DNA of 64,000 bases from Shinisaurus crocodilurus (lineage: Eukaryota > Chordata > Lepidosauria > Squamata > Shinisauridae): positions 8,943,434 to 9,007,433 of the forward strand of contig CM037883.1 in NCBI GenBank assembly GCA_021292165.1, written 5' to 3'. Positions 22,480 to 33,420 of this stretch are shown here, one piece after another. The first letter of the stretch is position 1. Each line of letters starts with the position of its first letter. Both the position numbers and the translations under genes were made by a program. Under the pieces are notes generated by a model. That model saw nothing but the letters and a program-made list of their open reading frames with translations. It made no database searches and had not been told where the DNA came from.

Positions 22480-22600
22480 TACTGTCCCAATGAGGTTGTT
22501 CTTGTGAGGATAACATGGGGAGGGGTCATGTACACTGCCTTGAGCTCCTTGTAAGAAAGGCAGGATATAAATAAAATAAAATAATGCATACATATTTTGC
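22480..22600 (+). mobile_element. MIR-like SINE, 3' part
   Basis: It contains GTGAGGATAACATGGGGAGG and ACTGCCTTGAGCTCCTTG, then an A/T tail. It matches the 3' half of 24121-24372. Confidence 0.7.
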
Positions 22601-23343
22601 AGTAGCTCTCTTCAGGATACTAATTCCTTGCTGAGCAATGCTTAGAGTTTTATTATATTAGTCATAAATTTCACCTTGCAAGACACATTTCCATTTTAAT
22701 TGGCATTAACAAAAAGACAATTTTATCAAGCAACTCACAGTATATTTCATCGGATTAACCTTGAGTTACCATATTGAAAATCCATGGGACATACCAATAG
22801 TGGAAATATTAAGAATGTTTACCATGTCATTGAATTCTAATTATTTCAGGCCTCAATTAATTGTTTTGTATTTAGCATTACATTAACATGTAAACTTCTA
22901 CAAAATGAATGTAATGTGCGTCATGAATTCTGTCTGCTCCAAGCTCTGCATTGCTCTCATGTCAAGAGATGTATCAATGGCAAATTTAATTAGCTTATAT
23001 AAGTGTGTTTGCAAGTAATGTATTCGGTTATTGCTTTTCAACTTCTGAAAAATATTGTAGTCTTTTTTCCCCTTTTGGTTTTGTTTTAATGGAAATGGAT
23101 TTACTGTCCAGAATGAGAAAAGTAGGGGTTGGCGAATGTGAAAATGGATAGTCCAAAGTGATAATTTTGGGAATCTGTTGCAGACATTTCCTGGTACATA
23201 TCATAACAGGGGTCAAATCAAATTCTGGAGTTTGGGGGCCAAATCCTATCGAAGCTTCATGACAGCTGACAGACTCCTGAGTCAAGCTGGACACATCAAA
23301 TAGTAGACTTCTCCTGTCCAGCTTGTTGGTGACACACTGCAGC
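22601..23343. other. AT-rich single-copy stretch, possible conserved non-coding element
   Basis: No repeat family recognised. Dense homeodomain-type cores (TAATTA, ATTAATT, TTAATTAG) occur at about 22840-23000 together with evenly mixed sequence. This is the texture of vertebrate enhancers, but that is inference. No open coding exon seen. Confidence 0.35.
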
Positions 23344-23444
23344 ACTGGATAATGATCTCAAGGTCATTAAAAACATGGCTTTTCAGGCAGGAATATGGGG
23401 TGGGTTAGGATTTTTAAGTTTTGTACTGTTTTTAATTGTGTTTT

Positions 23445-23475
<31 letters not shown>

Positions 23476-23585
23476 TCCACCCCTCTTGTATTTTATGGGA
23501 CTGTACACCGCTCAGAGTGGCCGGATGTCTGGCCAGATGGGCAATTCATAAATATAATAAATAAATAAATAAATAAATAAATAAG
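23344..23585 (+). mobile_element. L2 LINE 3' end
   Basis: The phrases ATGGCTTTTCAGGCAGG, CAGAGTGGCCGGATG, CTGGCCAGATGGGCAATTC and an (AAAT)n tail match the L2 subfamily tails at 56160-56390 and 63181-63328. A (TG)n tract lies inside at 23450-23475. Confidence 0.8.
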
Positions 23586-23729
23586 GACCAGCAATTCCAT
23601 TGTACACCTTATTCCTATATTAAGCCAGTCCTTTTGTTTGATCTGATCAAACCATTATGTTTTATTTATTTTTATTCCATTTCTTTACAATGATTTTTAG
23701 GCCACACCACAGCCAGCATCAAAGGTAAG

Positions 23730-24070
23730 CAGGGCTGGGCACCTGCTGAGAATCCACAGCCCAGCAGGGACCCATTGACAACCCTCCCTGGATTTGCTCT
23801 GCCTCTTCACCAATGCAACTTGCTTGTTCACCTTCTTCATTCACCTTCCTCTCATTCTGTCCCAGACAATGGCGAGGGTGAGAAGGGGAGCAGTAGTAGT
23901 AGATGCCACTACATGGTTGCTCACTGGCTCTCTTCCTGTCAAACAAGCAAGTAGTAGCGTTGATGCAAAAAGAGGATGAGGTAGCAATAGAAGCTGGTAA
24001 CACGGGGTGGTGAGAAGACAGACTTACTGAGGGATGGGACCCATTGAGGGTGTCTTGTCCGAGGGTCCAA
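23730..24070 (+). repeat. Unclassified interspersed repeat, copy 2 of 2
   Basis: An opposite-orientation copy of 8500-8853. It starts CAGGGCTGGGCACCTGC. Shared blocks are TTGGTGAAGAGG, CCCAGACAATGG and TTGCTCACTGGCTCT (with their complements). No coding capacity. Confidence 0.55.
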
Positions 24071-24120
24071 AAGACCCTCGGGCCAGCACTGGGTTCCTTT
24101 TACAGGTAGAATCCACTGAT

Positions 24121-24372
24121 CTGAAGGTATCTCAGAGTGTTGGACTGGGACTCAGGAGATCCGGGTTCTATTCCCCGCTCAGCCATGAAACTCATGGGGT
24201 GACTTTGGGCCAGTGACTGACTCTCAGCCTAACCTACCTCACAGGGTTGTTGGGAGGATAAAATGGAGAGGAGGAGGAGGAGGATTATGTAAACTGCCTT
24301 GGGTTCCTTGCAGGAAAAAAGGTGGGGTATAAATATAATAAATAAATAAATAAATAAATTAAAATAAATAAA
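24121..24372 (+). mobile_element. MIR-like SINE, nearly complete
   Basis: A tRNA-like head with B-box phrase GGGTTCTATTCCCC (24163-24176) is followed by the core GTGACTTTGGGCCAGTGAC, then TCAGCCTAACCTACCTCAC and AGGGTTGTTGGGAGGAT. The end GGTGGGGTATAAATATAAT with an (AAAT)n tail resembles L2 tails. Mobilisation by L2 is the known rule for MIR SINEs and fits the many L2 copies nearby. Confidence 0.85.
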
Positions 24373-25420
24373 AATCTCCATTGATTAAAATGGTCATGCA
24401 CAAAAATCCACTGTGACATAGGTCAGGGCTTCAAAAGAAAGTTTGTAGGAGCTAAGAGTGTTGCACGTTTTAGATCAAGAGTTATGCAGGTGCATAAACA
24501 TATCCCATTGAAATTAATGGGACATCTTAGTGGACAACATTAACGGACATGTTCTTTACTTGATGAGTGCAATGGCAAGTGACAATTTGCATATGTGCAT
24601 GGAAATTTCATATCCTCTCACAACATCTCAACCCCCATGCTTTACAATGGCTTTTAAGTTAACATATTTCACTTCAAGTTATCAAGTTATGCATGCATGC
24701 ACATGTATGCATGTGGGAACCTGCCTTCTGACTAACATACTCATGTCCTACTTGTTGGCTTCCCACCACTGTGTTTGGCTACTGTGGGAAACAGGATGAT
24801 GGTTTGAATGGAGCTCTGCTTCAATCCAGTAGGGCTCTGCTTATCTTCTTATGTTCATTTATTTTCTGTTCTGGCAGCTCAGCTAGCAGATTCATGCACT
24901 GACCCTTCTAAGTCTTCTATTTTAAGTATAGACTGTCAGTTTTTAAATTACTGATCATTTATATTGAAGAAAGTCATTTTTACTGAATGTAGTGATTCTG
25001 ACCAGCCAGATCAATTAAGCTTTTGCACTGCCTTCACTAAAAGGTTTTCTCCCCTACTCCAGAAATATTCAGATTGCTAGTAGTACTACTTGTTCCTTTG
25101 CTATGGCTGTTCATAGTATAAAGAAGAAATGTTGTATAGATGTTCAGTTTTTTAAGTAGCTCTGTGTGCTCTCATAAGGACAAGACATCTTTATTCAGCC
25201 TTGCAATGCCATAGTAACATTGCTTTGACAGCCAACAAAAAAACAAAACAACTATGAAAAACAAGTTATCCATCCTGGGCCAACAATCCTTCATTGATAG
25301 TGTTACTGTTTGATTATTCTGCAAATGATACCACTAGACACACTAGGTGGGCCTGTGGGGTTACACAGAAAACTACTGATTGACCAACTTTGTGAAAGCA
25401 AGTTGCATGTGATGTCCATC
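24373..25420. other. Unassigned, mostly single copy
   Basis: No gene seen. A short CR1-like phrase ending in CTTATCTTCTTATGTTC (about 24838-24857) suggests a tail remnant. The part from 24880 to 25300 has no known repeat. Confidence 0.35.
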
Positions 25421-25925
25421 TGTAGAACTCTGTCCTGCCGGTGGCCTTGTTGTCAGGCTGGAGTTGCAGGACCTCAGAGAGCTCCAAGCAGGCAACTTGC
25501 TCCTGTGAACTCTAGAGCTTAACTGAGGCCATGTATCCTGCTTGGGCCTGACTACCTCCCCCAGGCTCCACCCCCTTACTAAAGAGTGGAGAGTCTTAAA
25601 GGAGAAGGAACTTGGCCTGGAAGCTAGAACTCTTCCACCTCCTAATGAGTTCCTGCCTTGTGAGCTGCCTGTACAGTCAAGGAAGTGCTGGGGTCATGAG
25701 GCCCCTGGTCTAAAAAGAGGCCAGTTTCTTAGGGTAATCTGACTGAGGCAATACTGTCTCTTTGGATCCTCAATGTGTTTCTGGCTGACAAGCTCCATAT
25801 TTGGGGTTGCATCAGTAGTCTTCCTGATCTGGCTGGTTCATCCCGCCCTGTGACAGAGCCCTGGCTGATGCTCAGGGTCAGGGTCATGCCAATTCCCCAC
25901 AGGTGTATGTATATCACTTGGCTGC
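25421..25925. other. Unclassified moderately GC-rich segment
   Basis: Short frames only, none with a known domain. It could be an old LTR or other retroelement, but I have no evidence beyond composition. Confidence 0.3.
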
Positions 25926-26265
25926 TCAATGCTGAATATGTTAAGTGACTCCACTGAACAGCATTAGCATTTTCCTGATGTGTTTAATGTTCATAAATTA
26001 ACATTATGTGGGGGAGCAGGAACAGAATGCATGCACAATTGTACCGGTGCATTGTATGCACATATTTGGGGTGTGCGTGGGGCTCTTCTTTGCACAATCA
26101 TGAGCCCTGGAATGAAGGGTTTCCAAACATGCAGAGAAAAGCCCTTCACATGTAAAATTGTATGTGGATGGGTCTTTTCAAAAGATACAATAAACATGCA
26201 TGCATTGGGGTGGGTAGAGCTTCCTTATGTGTGTGTTCATTATGCATGCATTAAAAATGTTTGAA
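25926..26265. other. Unassigned
   Basis: AT/GT-rich with repeated ATGCATGCA phrases that recall the hAT-like relics. A 94-codon frame here has no recognisable domain. Confidence 0.35.
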
Positions 26266-26690
26266 AAAGCTATTGGGTTGTGTGAGGTGACATGAGGTGA
26301 ACTTTCTATATGTGTCCTTGGATCTCTGATGGAACTCCCAGTATGAACCTACCCATATACTTTGATAGTCATCTGAGGTCCTTCTCCAAGTGCCTCCTCT
26401 GATGGCAACAAGGGAGAGAGCCTTCTCAGTGGTGCCCCCTCTTACAGGATACTTTCCCCAGTGAGGTCCTCCTGACAGCAACATTATCATCTTTTCAGTG
26501 CCAAGTAAAGACCTCCCTCTACTCACAGACATTGACAGGGGTTATACTAGGTCCTGGGATTTCTTATTGCTTAAGGTTGTTTATATTTTTGTATGTAAAA
26601 TATAAAATACAATATGGTAAACTATGTTCCATCCAGAGAGCTTTGGCTGTTGGGCAGTATAGAAATGTAATAAAGGAAAGGAAAGGAAAT
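26266..26690 (+). mobile_element. L2 LINE 3' fragment
   Basis: It runs from a decayed C-terminal coding part (GAGAGCCTTCTCAGTGGTG, CAGTGCCAAGTAAAGACC) to the tail CAGAGAGCTTTGGCTGTTGG followed by GCAGTATAGAAATGTAAT. The tail repeats are GGAAA-like. Confidence 0.8.
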
Positions 26691-26869
26691 CCATGCAAGT
26701 AATTTCAGATGCTGCACTCACCAAGTAATGGGCATGGTTGTGGGTGCAAGACCAGTAGGTTCATACGACCATGGAGGAAGTACTGAAGGAACTGTACATT
26801 TCCCCCCATCTAGCCCCCTCTTCACAGTTCTGTGTTTGTAGGGCACACAGTGGGATGTGTAGTAGGTAA

Positions 26870-27575
26870 AGCCTTTGTTTGCTGATTTATTTGTAAAGTC
26901 TATAACTCACCTTTTACCACAAGCAGCTTCAAGGCAGTTTACAACAACAATAAAAATACAATAAAATCCCATTAAAATTACAATATCAAGCATCAATAAA
27001 ACCTAGGCTAAAACAGCAGCGCCAGCAGATAAAACAGCAGATAAAAACCATTAAAAACAATTCAAATCCCTTTTGAAAGCATGAGAGAACAGGATGAATT
27101 TCACCTGGACCCTAAAGTCTAACAAGAGGCCAGCCAAACAAGCCTACGAGAAAGATCCATAACTTGAACACCAACAAACAGAAAAGGGACCTCTCTATAC
27201 TAATGCTCCAACTAACTTCAGAATGAATGAGCATCCAGAAAAAGGCTTCTGAAAAAGATCTTAATGGATGGACAGGATCACGTGGAAGAAGTTGGTCCAT
27301 TACATGTTCCTTTAGATACCCCATCCACAGGTTTGTTATGGTATAACAGGTCAGAAACAGCACTTTGAAACAAATTGGGAGCCAGTGAACAAACTGGGAG
27401 CGAGTGCAGGTATTTTGATACTGGAGAGATTTGTTCATGGAGGAAACTACTAGTTAAATATCGGGCTGCCATGACCTGCTGCATCACCTGATGGTTCCAA
27501 ATACTCAGCTCAAGGTGCCACTGTGAGGTGTCACATGATGGCACAAGGAGCCGTGAGAAAATCAAATGGATTATT
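26870..27575 (-). mobile_element. L2-type LINE 3' fragment
   Basis: The minus-strand tail near 26890-27010 (a decayed CAAGGCAGTTTACAACAAC motif) leads into the 3' UTR and C-terminal remnants (TTTCACCTGGACCCTAAAG near 27098). Frames up to 108 codons are broken. Confidence 0.65.
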
Positions 27576-27860
27576 TATTGGGTATATTGGATAGATCAAA
27601 ATAATGGATGATTGGGGCTTATAAAAGTAATAGGTAGGCAACCCTCACCTTCTCTACATACATATCATGTGAAGTGTTCCAGATCCCTAATTCACAACTT
27701 CCCCCCCCTCCCCCAAAAGAGGGAAGACCATACAAAGTGGGCTACTGCATGCATGTGTCTGCCTCACAGGTTGCATTATGTGCATGATGGAAGAGTGGAA
27801 GAATCACCTGTTCCTCCACCATCTGAAGAACATCACCATCCCAGTAAATGTATGAATGAG

Positions 27861-28216
27861 GCCTAGCTCTCAAGATAAAATTGTGATTGGTCCACAGAAT
27901 AATGCATCCTTTTAAAGATGAACAGTCATGGTGTATCACAACCCAGGGCAGCAACAGTGGTCATAAAGTGTTGCAAATAATCTATTCTCAGCATAGATCA
28001 TGGATGGAGGCCAGATGTGCACCTAATCTCCCCATCTCCAGGATCCCCCTGCCCAATAAATGGAGTTTCTGGGAAACATGGGCGGGAAGGTGCTGTTGCA
28101 CTCATGTCCTGCTTGTGGGCTTCCTGTGGGCAGCTGGTTGGCCACTGTGTGAACAGAATGCTGGACTAGATGGACGCTTGGTCTGATCCAGAATGGCTCT
28201 TCTTATATTTGTATGG
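27861..28216 (+). mobile_element. Chimeric repeat with CR1 tail, copy A
   Basis: The first 170 bases (TTGTGATTGGTCCACAGAAT, AATGCATCCTTTTAAAGATG, ATCTATTCTCAGCATAGATC) match no family I know. The rest is a CR1 3' end (GTGCTGTTGCACTCATGTCC, GCTGGTTGGCCACTGTGTG, TCTGATCCAGAATGGCTCTT). Copy B at 36101-36419 is about 90 percent identical and starts at the same GCCTAGCT. It could be a SINE using CR1, or a CR1 subfamily with an unusual 3' UTR. Confidence 0.65.
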
Positions 28217-28242
28217 TCTTAAGGGTTTAATCTGTTTTAATT

Positions 28243-28345
28243 GGACTACAACACACATCATCCCCCATGACTGATTATGCTGGTTAGGGCTCCTGAAAGT
28301 TGCAGTCCAACAACCTCTGGAGGGCCACATGCTCCCCGGGCCTGG
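28243..28345. mobile_element. hAT-like palindromic repeat
   Basis: It contains TTGGACTACAACACACATCA and its inverse GTTGCAGTCCAACAACC. Related to 3955 and 9206. Ends not resolved. Confidence 0.5.
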
Positions 28346-28439
28346 TTTAATTATTTAATATTGTATTACTTTATGGCTATAACTCATAACAGATAATAGG
28401 GTATGTAGACAAAGCCTAGCAGGGGTCAAAATCATTTAA

Positions 28440-29265
28440 CTTAGAAAAAAGTCAGTAACGGGATAAATGATAGAGGTGTGCAAAATTATGAATGGTGGGG
28501 AGAAGGTGGATAGGGAAACCATTTTTGTCCCTCTGTCATAATACTAGATTCCAGGGACATCCCATGTGCCTGACCAGTGTGAGATTCAGGGCAGATAAAA
28601 GGAAGTACTTCTTAGAATCATAGAATCATAGAAAAGTAGAGTTGGAAGGGGCCTACAAGGCCATCGGGTCCAACCCCCCGCTCAGTGCAGGAATCCAGGT
28701 CAAAGCATCCCTGACAGATGGCTGTCCAGCTTCACCTTGAATGCCTCCAGAGAGGGAGAGCCCACCACCTCCCTAGGTAGTTGATTCCATTGTCTTATTG
28801 ATATGACAGTCAGGAATTTTTTCCTGATGTTCAGATGGAATCTGAGTTCCTGTAACTTGAGCCCATTATTCTGTGTCCTGCAAACTGGGATGATCGAGAA
28901 GAGATCCTGGTCCTCCTCTGTGTGACAACCCTTCTTCTCACAGTGCATAAATAAACTATGGAATTCACTTCCTCAAGATGTAGTGATGGCCACCCATTGG
29001 GAGGGCTTTAAAAGGAGATTGAACAAATTAATGGAGGAGAAAGCTATCAATGGCTACTAGTCCTGAATGGCTCTATGCTACCTCCAGTATCAGAGACAGT
29101 ATACCTATGCACACCAGTTGCTGGGGCGCATGGGTAGGAGGGTCCTGTTGCACTCCTGTCCTGTTTGTAAGCTTCCCACAAGCAGCTGGTTGGCCACTGT
29201 GGGAACAGAATGCTGGACTACAATGACCTTGGTCTGATCCAGCAGGGCTCTTCTTATGTTCAGGC
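28440..29265 (+). mobile_element. CR1 LINE 3' fragment, split by another CR1
   Basis: The left part has GATAAATGATAGAGGTGTGC and GGGCAGATAAAAGGAAGTAC. The right part continues with GGAATTCACTTCCTCAAGAT, GGCTACTAGTCCTGAATGG and the tail TCTGATCCAGCAGGGCTC. The reading frame is decayed. The interruption is the CR1 at 28614-28930. Confidence 0.85.
28614..28930 (-). mobile_element. CR1 LINE 3' fragment nested in a CR1
   Basis: The minus-strand 3' end with the tail repeat (ATCATAGA)n at 28614-28635, then GAGTTGGAAGGGGCCTACA and the C-terminal coding remnant up to about 28930. CTTCTT flanks both sides (28608-28613 and 28931-28936) as a probable target duplication. It belongs to the same subfamily as 7300-8485. 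Confidence 0.85.
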
Positions 29266-29903
29266 ATGTAGTGGAAAAATTGCTTTGAACAACATAGCAT
29301 TAGCAAGGGGGGGTATTTTAATAAATCTTATGAGTACATAATTTGTAATCTTCAAATCATTTGCAAGGCAAGCATTTATAATCTATATCTCAGGCTCTTC
29401 AAAGAATTGGAGAGACAAACATTTATCAAAAGAGCTATAGAAGTGGAGGTGGGAGCAGAAAGGTTATTGAAAGGTGACAGAAATGGACACGGTCCCGAAG
29501 GGGCACAGTATTTCACCCCTCAAACCACTGATGCTTGAGGAACCAATGAGAAGCTGGAGTCCCTCTGCCATCTATATTTCAGCCACTTTTGACTCATAAT
29601 GATGAAAAAATAGCAGGGGGGAAAAAAGATGTTAGGGAGTGTAATTGGTTCCCTAGGAACAACATAAGAAATGTATGCCGAGACATGGGATTAAAAATTA
29701 AAGGCTGTAGCTGGGCTCATCCAGATAGGAAATGAATGAAAAAGAATCCATTAAATATGTGGAATATTTAAGGGGCCAAAAGGATGGATGAGAAACTTAC
29801 AAACTACAAAGTGATATACGGACATATGAAGATCTTTGCTATATCAGACCAAAGAGCCATCTAGTTAGACATTTCTGTGTCTAACAGTGGCTGGCCAGAT
29901 ATG

Positions 29904-29906
<3 letters not shown>
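29266..29906. other. Unassigned, apparently single copy
   Basis: No gene or repeat recognised. Confidence 0.4.
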
Positions 29907-29907
<1 letters not shown>

Positions 29908-29945
<38 letters not shown>

Positions 29946-30033
29946 GAAAAAAAGGAATGGTGAAACAGAGATAGAAAACCACAGTACCTCTCTTCCTGTG
30001 CGTGAGTGTGCGTGTACACACACACACACACAA
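29908..30033 (+). repeat. (CT)n and (AC)n microsatellites
   Basis: (CT)n at 29908-29943 and (AC)n at 30015-30032, with about 70 bases of mixed sequence between them. Confidence 0.9.
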
Positions 30034-30432
30034 TATGACCTCTGTGTACCCTTCTGTTGTCGTGCTGTGGAATGTTCATGGCCTGGATCTATCAAGCTCT
30101 GAAGAGATAAGGAGAACATTGTTTTCTGACCCCCAGCATAGTCCATGGTATATGTGACATTTAGCTGGTCCTGATGTCAAAAACAAACCATACAAGATGT
30201 GCATACATAATGCTGTACAGCTTGTGGGTGTCCCCTGCACACTACTTTGGAATGTGAGCGGGGGGGAATCCCGGATAAATTTCACTGGTCTTATTAGGTG
30301 ACCTTGGGTAATTTGGTCAAGCTGGCTCCTCCAAATTCACCTTGCCTTTTACTTTGAAAGAGATTCAGTGGCAACTGTATACAAGCTGCATTTATAGTAG
30401 GTCACACAAATAATGCATCACAAGTCTGCTTT
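30034..30432. other. Unassigned
   Basis: No recognised feature. Confidence 0.4.
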
Positions 30433-31171
30433 AAGGTAGCACTGTGCCATTTTTTTCCTATCAGTTTATTTTTGACCATTCATTGAGGGAGGGACAAAAA
30501 GAAATTGCAGCTGAAAATTGTGGGAAGGAGATATTTTTTTTGGCGGGGGGGGGGGAAGATCTCAGGGTGTGTGGCTTCAGTGCTTACCTTTCTGTAAGGA
30601 GGTGGCTGAGGGGTTTATGTGTGCTCTTTATTTTACAGTTTCATCCCATTCTGTGCTTTGCAGCCTCTCCAGCTGCTTGTGCTTCCAGGAAAGCCCTCTA
30701 AAGGTCTCAACCAGAACATCCACCTTTGGGCCTTTCCTGTGGTGCAGCCTGCTGAGTGCTTGAAAGCTGAGTGAGGCATTTTTGGTTTTGTTTTGTTGTC
30801 AAAACTCATTTTAATATGAAGAAGGAGAACAACAACTCGCAATTCAGCTTTCAGGCACTCAGAAGGGAGCAGCACTGGAAAGCCCTAAGGGAGTACGTCC
30901 TGGTTGAGACCTCTACGGGGCTTTTCAGGAAGCACGAGTAGCGGTGGAGGCTGCAAAGCGCAGAATGGGACAAAATGGTAAAATACAGAACACACATGAA
31001 CCCTTCATCCAGCTCCTTACAGCAAAGTAAGCACTGAAGCCCAGCACTCTGAGAAATTTCTCTGAAATTCTCAACGTCCGTGTAAAAGAGGCAGAAAAAC
31101 AATTGCCTCTTTGGCTGGGAAACCAAGATGTTGCAAAAGGGCAGGTAGGGTTTTGGCACAGCACTACTTCC
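30433..31171. mobile_element. Fold-back element with 195-bp inverted arms
   Basis: The left arm at 30575-30769 and right arm at 30845-31040 are inverted copies. CTTCAGTGCTTACC, GTAAGGAG, CATTCTG.GCTTTGCAGCC and AGGTCTCAACCAG recur inverted, separated by a loop of about 75 bases. The outer ends GGTAGCACTGTGCCA (30435) and its inverse TGGCACAGCACTACTTCC (31154) extend the inverted repeat over about 740 bases. There is no transposase. Frames of 80-102 codons on both strands merely reflect the symmetry. Confidence 0.7.
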
Positions 31172-31335
31172 AAGTATCCCAAGTACTTTCAGAATGGCTG
31201 CCTTCCTCTGCCCAAAATTAGCATTGTTAAAAATTACAGAAAAGTTAGTTTGTTTAAAAAATACAAAAGAATTGATTGTGAATTTGTTAACAGCAGCTAA
31301 ATTAATGATAGATAGGAAATGGAAGGTTCAACATG

Positions 31336-31814
31336 TCTCGCGCCGCCGCCGGATAAACCCCCCGTCGTCGCCGCCGGACCCCCCCCCGCCCCCCCGCCGC
31401 TGCTGCCAGTACCCCCTGCCGCCTACCTGGTCCTGCACGCCACCGCCTCCACTGCTCCGCTGTCTCCTCTGCCTCAGCCGCCGCCGGAGCCACTGCTCCG
31501 TCATGCTGGACCCCCGCCCGCTCTCTGTTTTGGCGGGAGGAACCAGGGCAACAGGGCTTAAACAGCCCTGTTGCCCTGGTTTCCCCAGCCAAAAACAGAG
31601 CGCAGGGGGTCCAGCGCAACGGAGCAGGGTCCCGTCGCGTCACTTCCTCTGCACCGGAAGTGACTCGACGGGACCCATCGGACAGGGAGGAAGGCTCTCC
31701 ACTCGGCGGAGAGCCCAGGTAAACCCCGCGTGCGTGGCTGAGCAGCCCGTCGGACGCAAGCAGGCCCAGTTCGGGCCTTGCTCCTGTCTGACGGGCTGCT
31801 CGGCTACATCCCTA
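31336..31814. mobile_element. GC-rich insert inside L1, probable hAT relative
   Basis: The base composition jumps to very high GC with many CpG. It consists of stacked hairpins: CAGGGCAACAGGG mirrored by CCCTGTTGCCCTG (about 31545-31580), GTCCCGTCGCGTCACTTCC mirrored by GGAAGTGACTCGACGGGAC (about 31630-31676), and GAGCAGCCCGTC mirrored by GACGGGCTGCTC (about 31740-31802). The right end CTACATCCCTA fits the TAGGGATG end type. The left end is unclear. A 212-codon frame spans L1 and insert and is an artefact. Confidence 0.6.
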
Positions 31815-31987
31815 AATTATCGCGCTAAATGATAAATTAACTTGTAATATTAAGTGTCAGAAAGGACAATTGTTGAAATACACTTTTGTGAACATTTGGG
31901 GTAAATTTTTGGATTATGTGTTGGTAAAGGGGAGGGGGAACAAACCTTGTCAAGATTTGTTACATTTTTGGAATATAGAATAATGTC

Positions 31988-32015
31988 ATATATATATATA
32001 TATATATATATATAT
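31988..32015. repeat. (TA)n microsatellite
   Basis: About 14 TA units inside the L1 3' UTR. Confidence 0.95.
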
Positions 32016-32156
32016 GGGGGAGAAATATAACTTGGTCCCAAGAGGTGGGGGGGGTGCACAATGTTTATGTTGTATTTTTTGTTGTATTCATTAGTAGTTG
32101 TACGATTGGAAAATAATAATAATAAAACATTTTAAAAAAATAATGGCTGCCTTCCT

Positions 32157-33420
32157 ATTACAACTGATTGCAGGGGTGCCAACATCATGATTTCCTGGCC
32201 CCAATATGGTATATGTCAGAGACACACACATATACCCTGCATGAAGATGACCCCTAGCCTTGTCACAGCAGTAGGTTAATGTGTATGCCCTCCATCTACA
32301 GCCCTGCCTGACTGCCCGCAACTTCTACACACATACTTCTACCCAGATTACTAATTCATCCTCTGTCAATATGGGTCCATTGACATAACCTAGACCTCCT
32401 TGGCACGTAGAAATATGGGTTCCCTCCTATGTATATCCAGTCCCACTCTTATCTCTGACACCAGCCATCTTCTTTTTTTTTTTTAATGGGTTGGAGCCCA
32501 ACAACACATGGTACAAGATAATGTATAAGCCGGATCTCATCCAGATAATTTCCAAGGTACATTCCCAATCTCCATTTGGTTGTTTCTTCTCTGTGTGAGA
32601 CGTGAGGTTGCTCATGAAACTCACTGGCCTATCCTTTCTGTCACCTCCACTCCCATGGAACAGAACTTTCCTAAATTTGTTTAGCTTGCTTGATTTGATG
32701 TCACCTTTGAAAAATTAATGTGCTTTTCTTCATTCTTAGGCATATTCTCTTTGATCTTGTTTAACTTTTAAAGAAGCTCCACTTTCCATATCAAACTGGC
32801 CTCGGCATATAGAATATTTTATGGGGATTGAGCAGGGGGATGGTGCAGGCGGGGGAGAGATTCATTTAACATCATTACTCTTTTTGACAACTTCCACTTC
32901 TACAAATGAGACACATTTATTCACATAATTTCCATCTCCTTGTCTTTCTTTTACATTGATCTGTCTGCAGTCATTAGCTTTGTTCCACTGCTGTTTATGA
33001 TTGTATAATCACTGGTCTGTCAATGTTTTCTTTATAACCTTCTTCTCCTTTTCCTCAGACGTTTGTCATACTGGATGAAAAAGAAACCAAACCTCGAGTT
33101 TCAAATATGGAAGTGCACACCTGGAAAGAGAAATGGCATCCAAACTAGGGCTACCAGTAAAAATACTCCAAGCATATTTATTTATTTTTTTAGTGATTGT
33201 CTTTGTTGCTGTGTGGCTGATGCAAGGGGACGTTGGGGAAAGCCACAATGGACTCAAATGAGTTAACATTTCTAAGAACCTGACCAATGGATCGCACAGT
33301 GGACTGGCTTTTCCTGAGTCACACGGATTCTGTAGACTTGCAGACCATTTCCCCACCCCGTGTAATTTTATGCAAATTTAGTTATATAAAAAAATATGAA
33401 AAATAAATTTAAAAAAACCA
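32157..33420. other. Unassigned, apparently single copy
   Basis: No gene or repeat recognised. AT-rich from about 32640 to 33060. Confidence 0.4.

Larger units (their letters stand above)
31193..32156 (+). mobile_element. L1 LINE 3' end with 15-bp target duplication
   Basis: AATGGCTGCCTTCCT is exact at 31193-31207 and 32142-32156. Between them lies a 5'-truncated L1 (31208-32141). Its first part encodes the ORF2 C-terminus (ELIVNLLTAAKL), which aligns with the L1 copy at 59245-59962 (ELIVSLLTAGRL). Its 3' part matches the same copy and ends in an A-rich tail. A GC-rich insert replaces about 40 bases of the L1 at 31336-31814. Confidence 0.85.

Noticed and set aside
30518..31182. Pairs of 80-102 codon frames on both strands
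   Set aside because: They mirror each other because the region is an inverted repeat. No domain is present.
31336..31814. A CpG island promoter
   Set aside because: The GC-rich block sits inside an L1 copy, is built of hairpins and shares its core with a hAT at 55343. There is no evidence of transcription start.
31194..31832. A 212-codon frame on the plus strand
   Set aside because: It begins in the L1 ORF2 remnant and runs through the GC-rich insert; the fusion is accidental.
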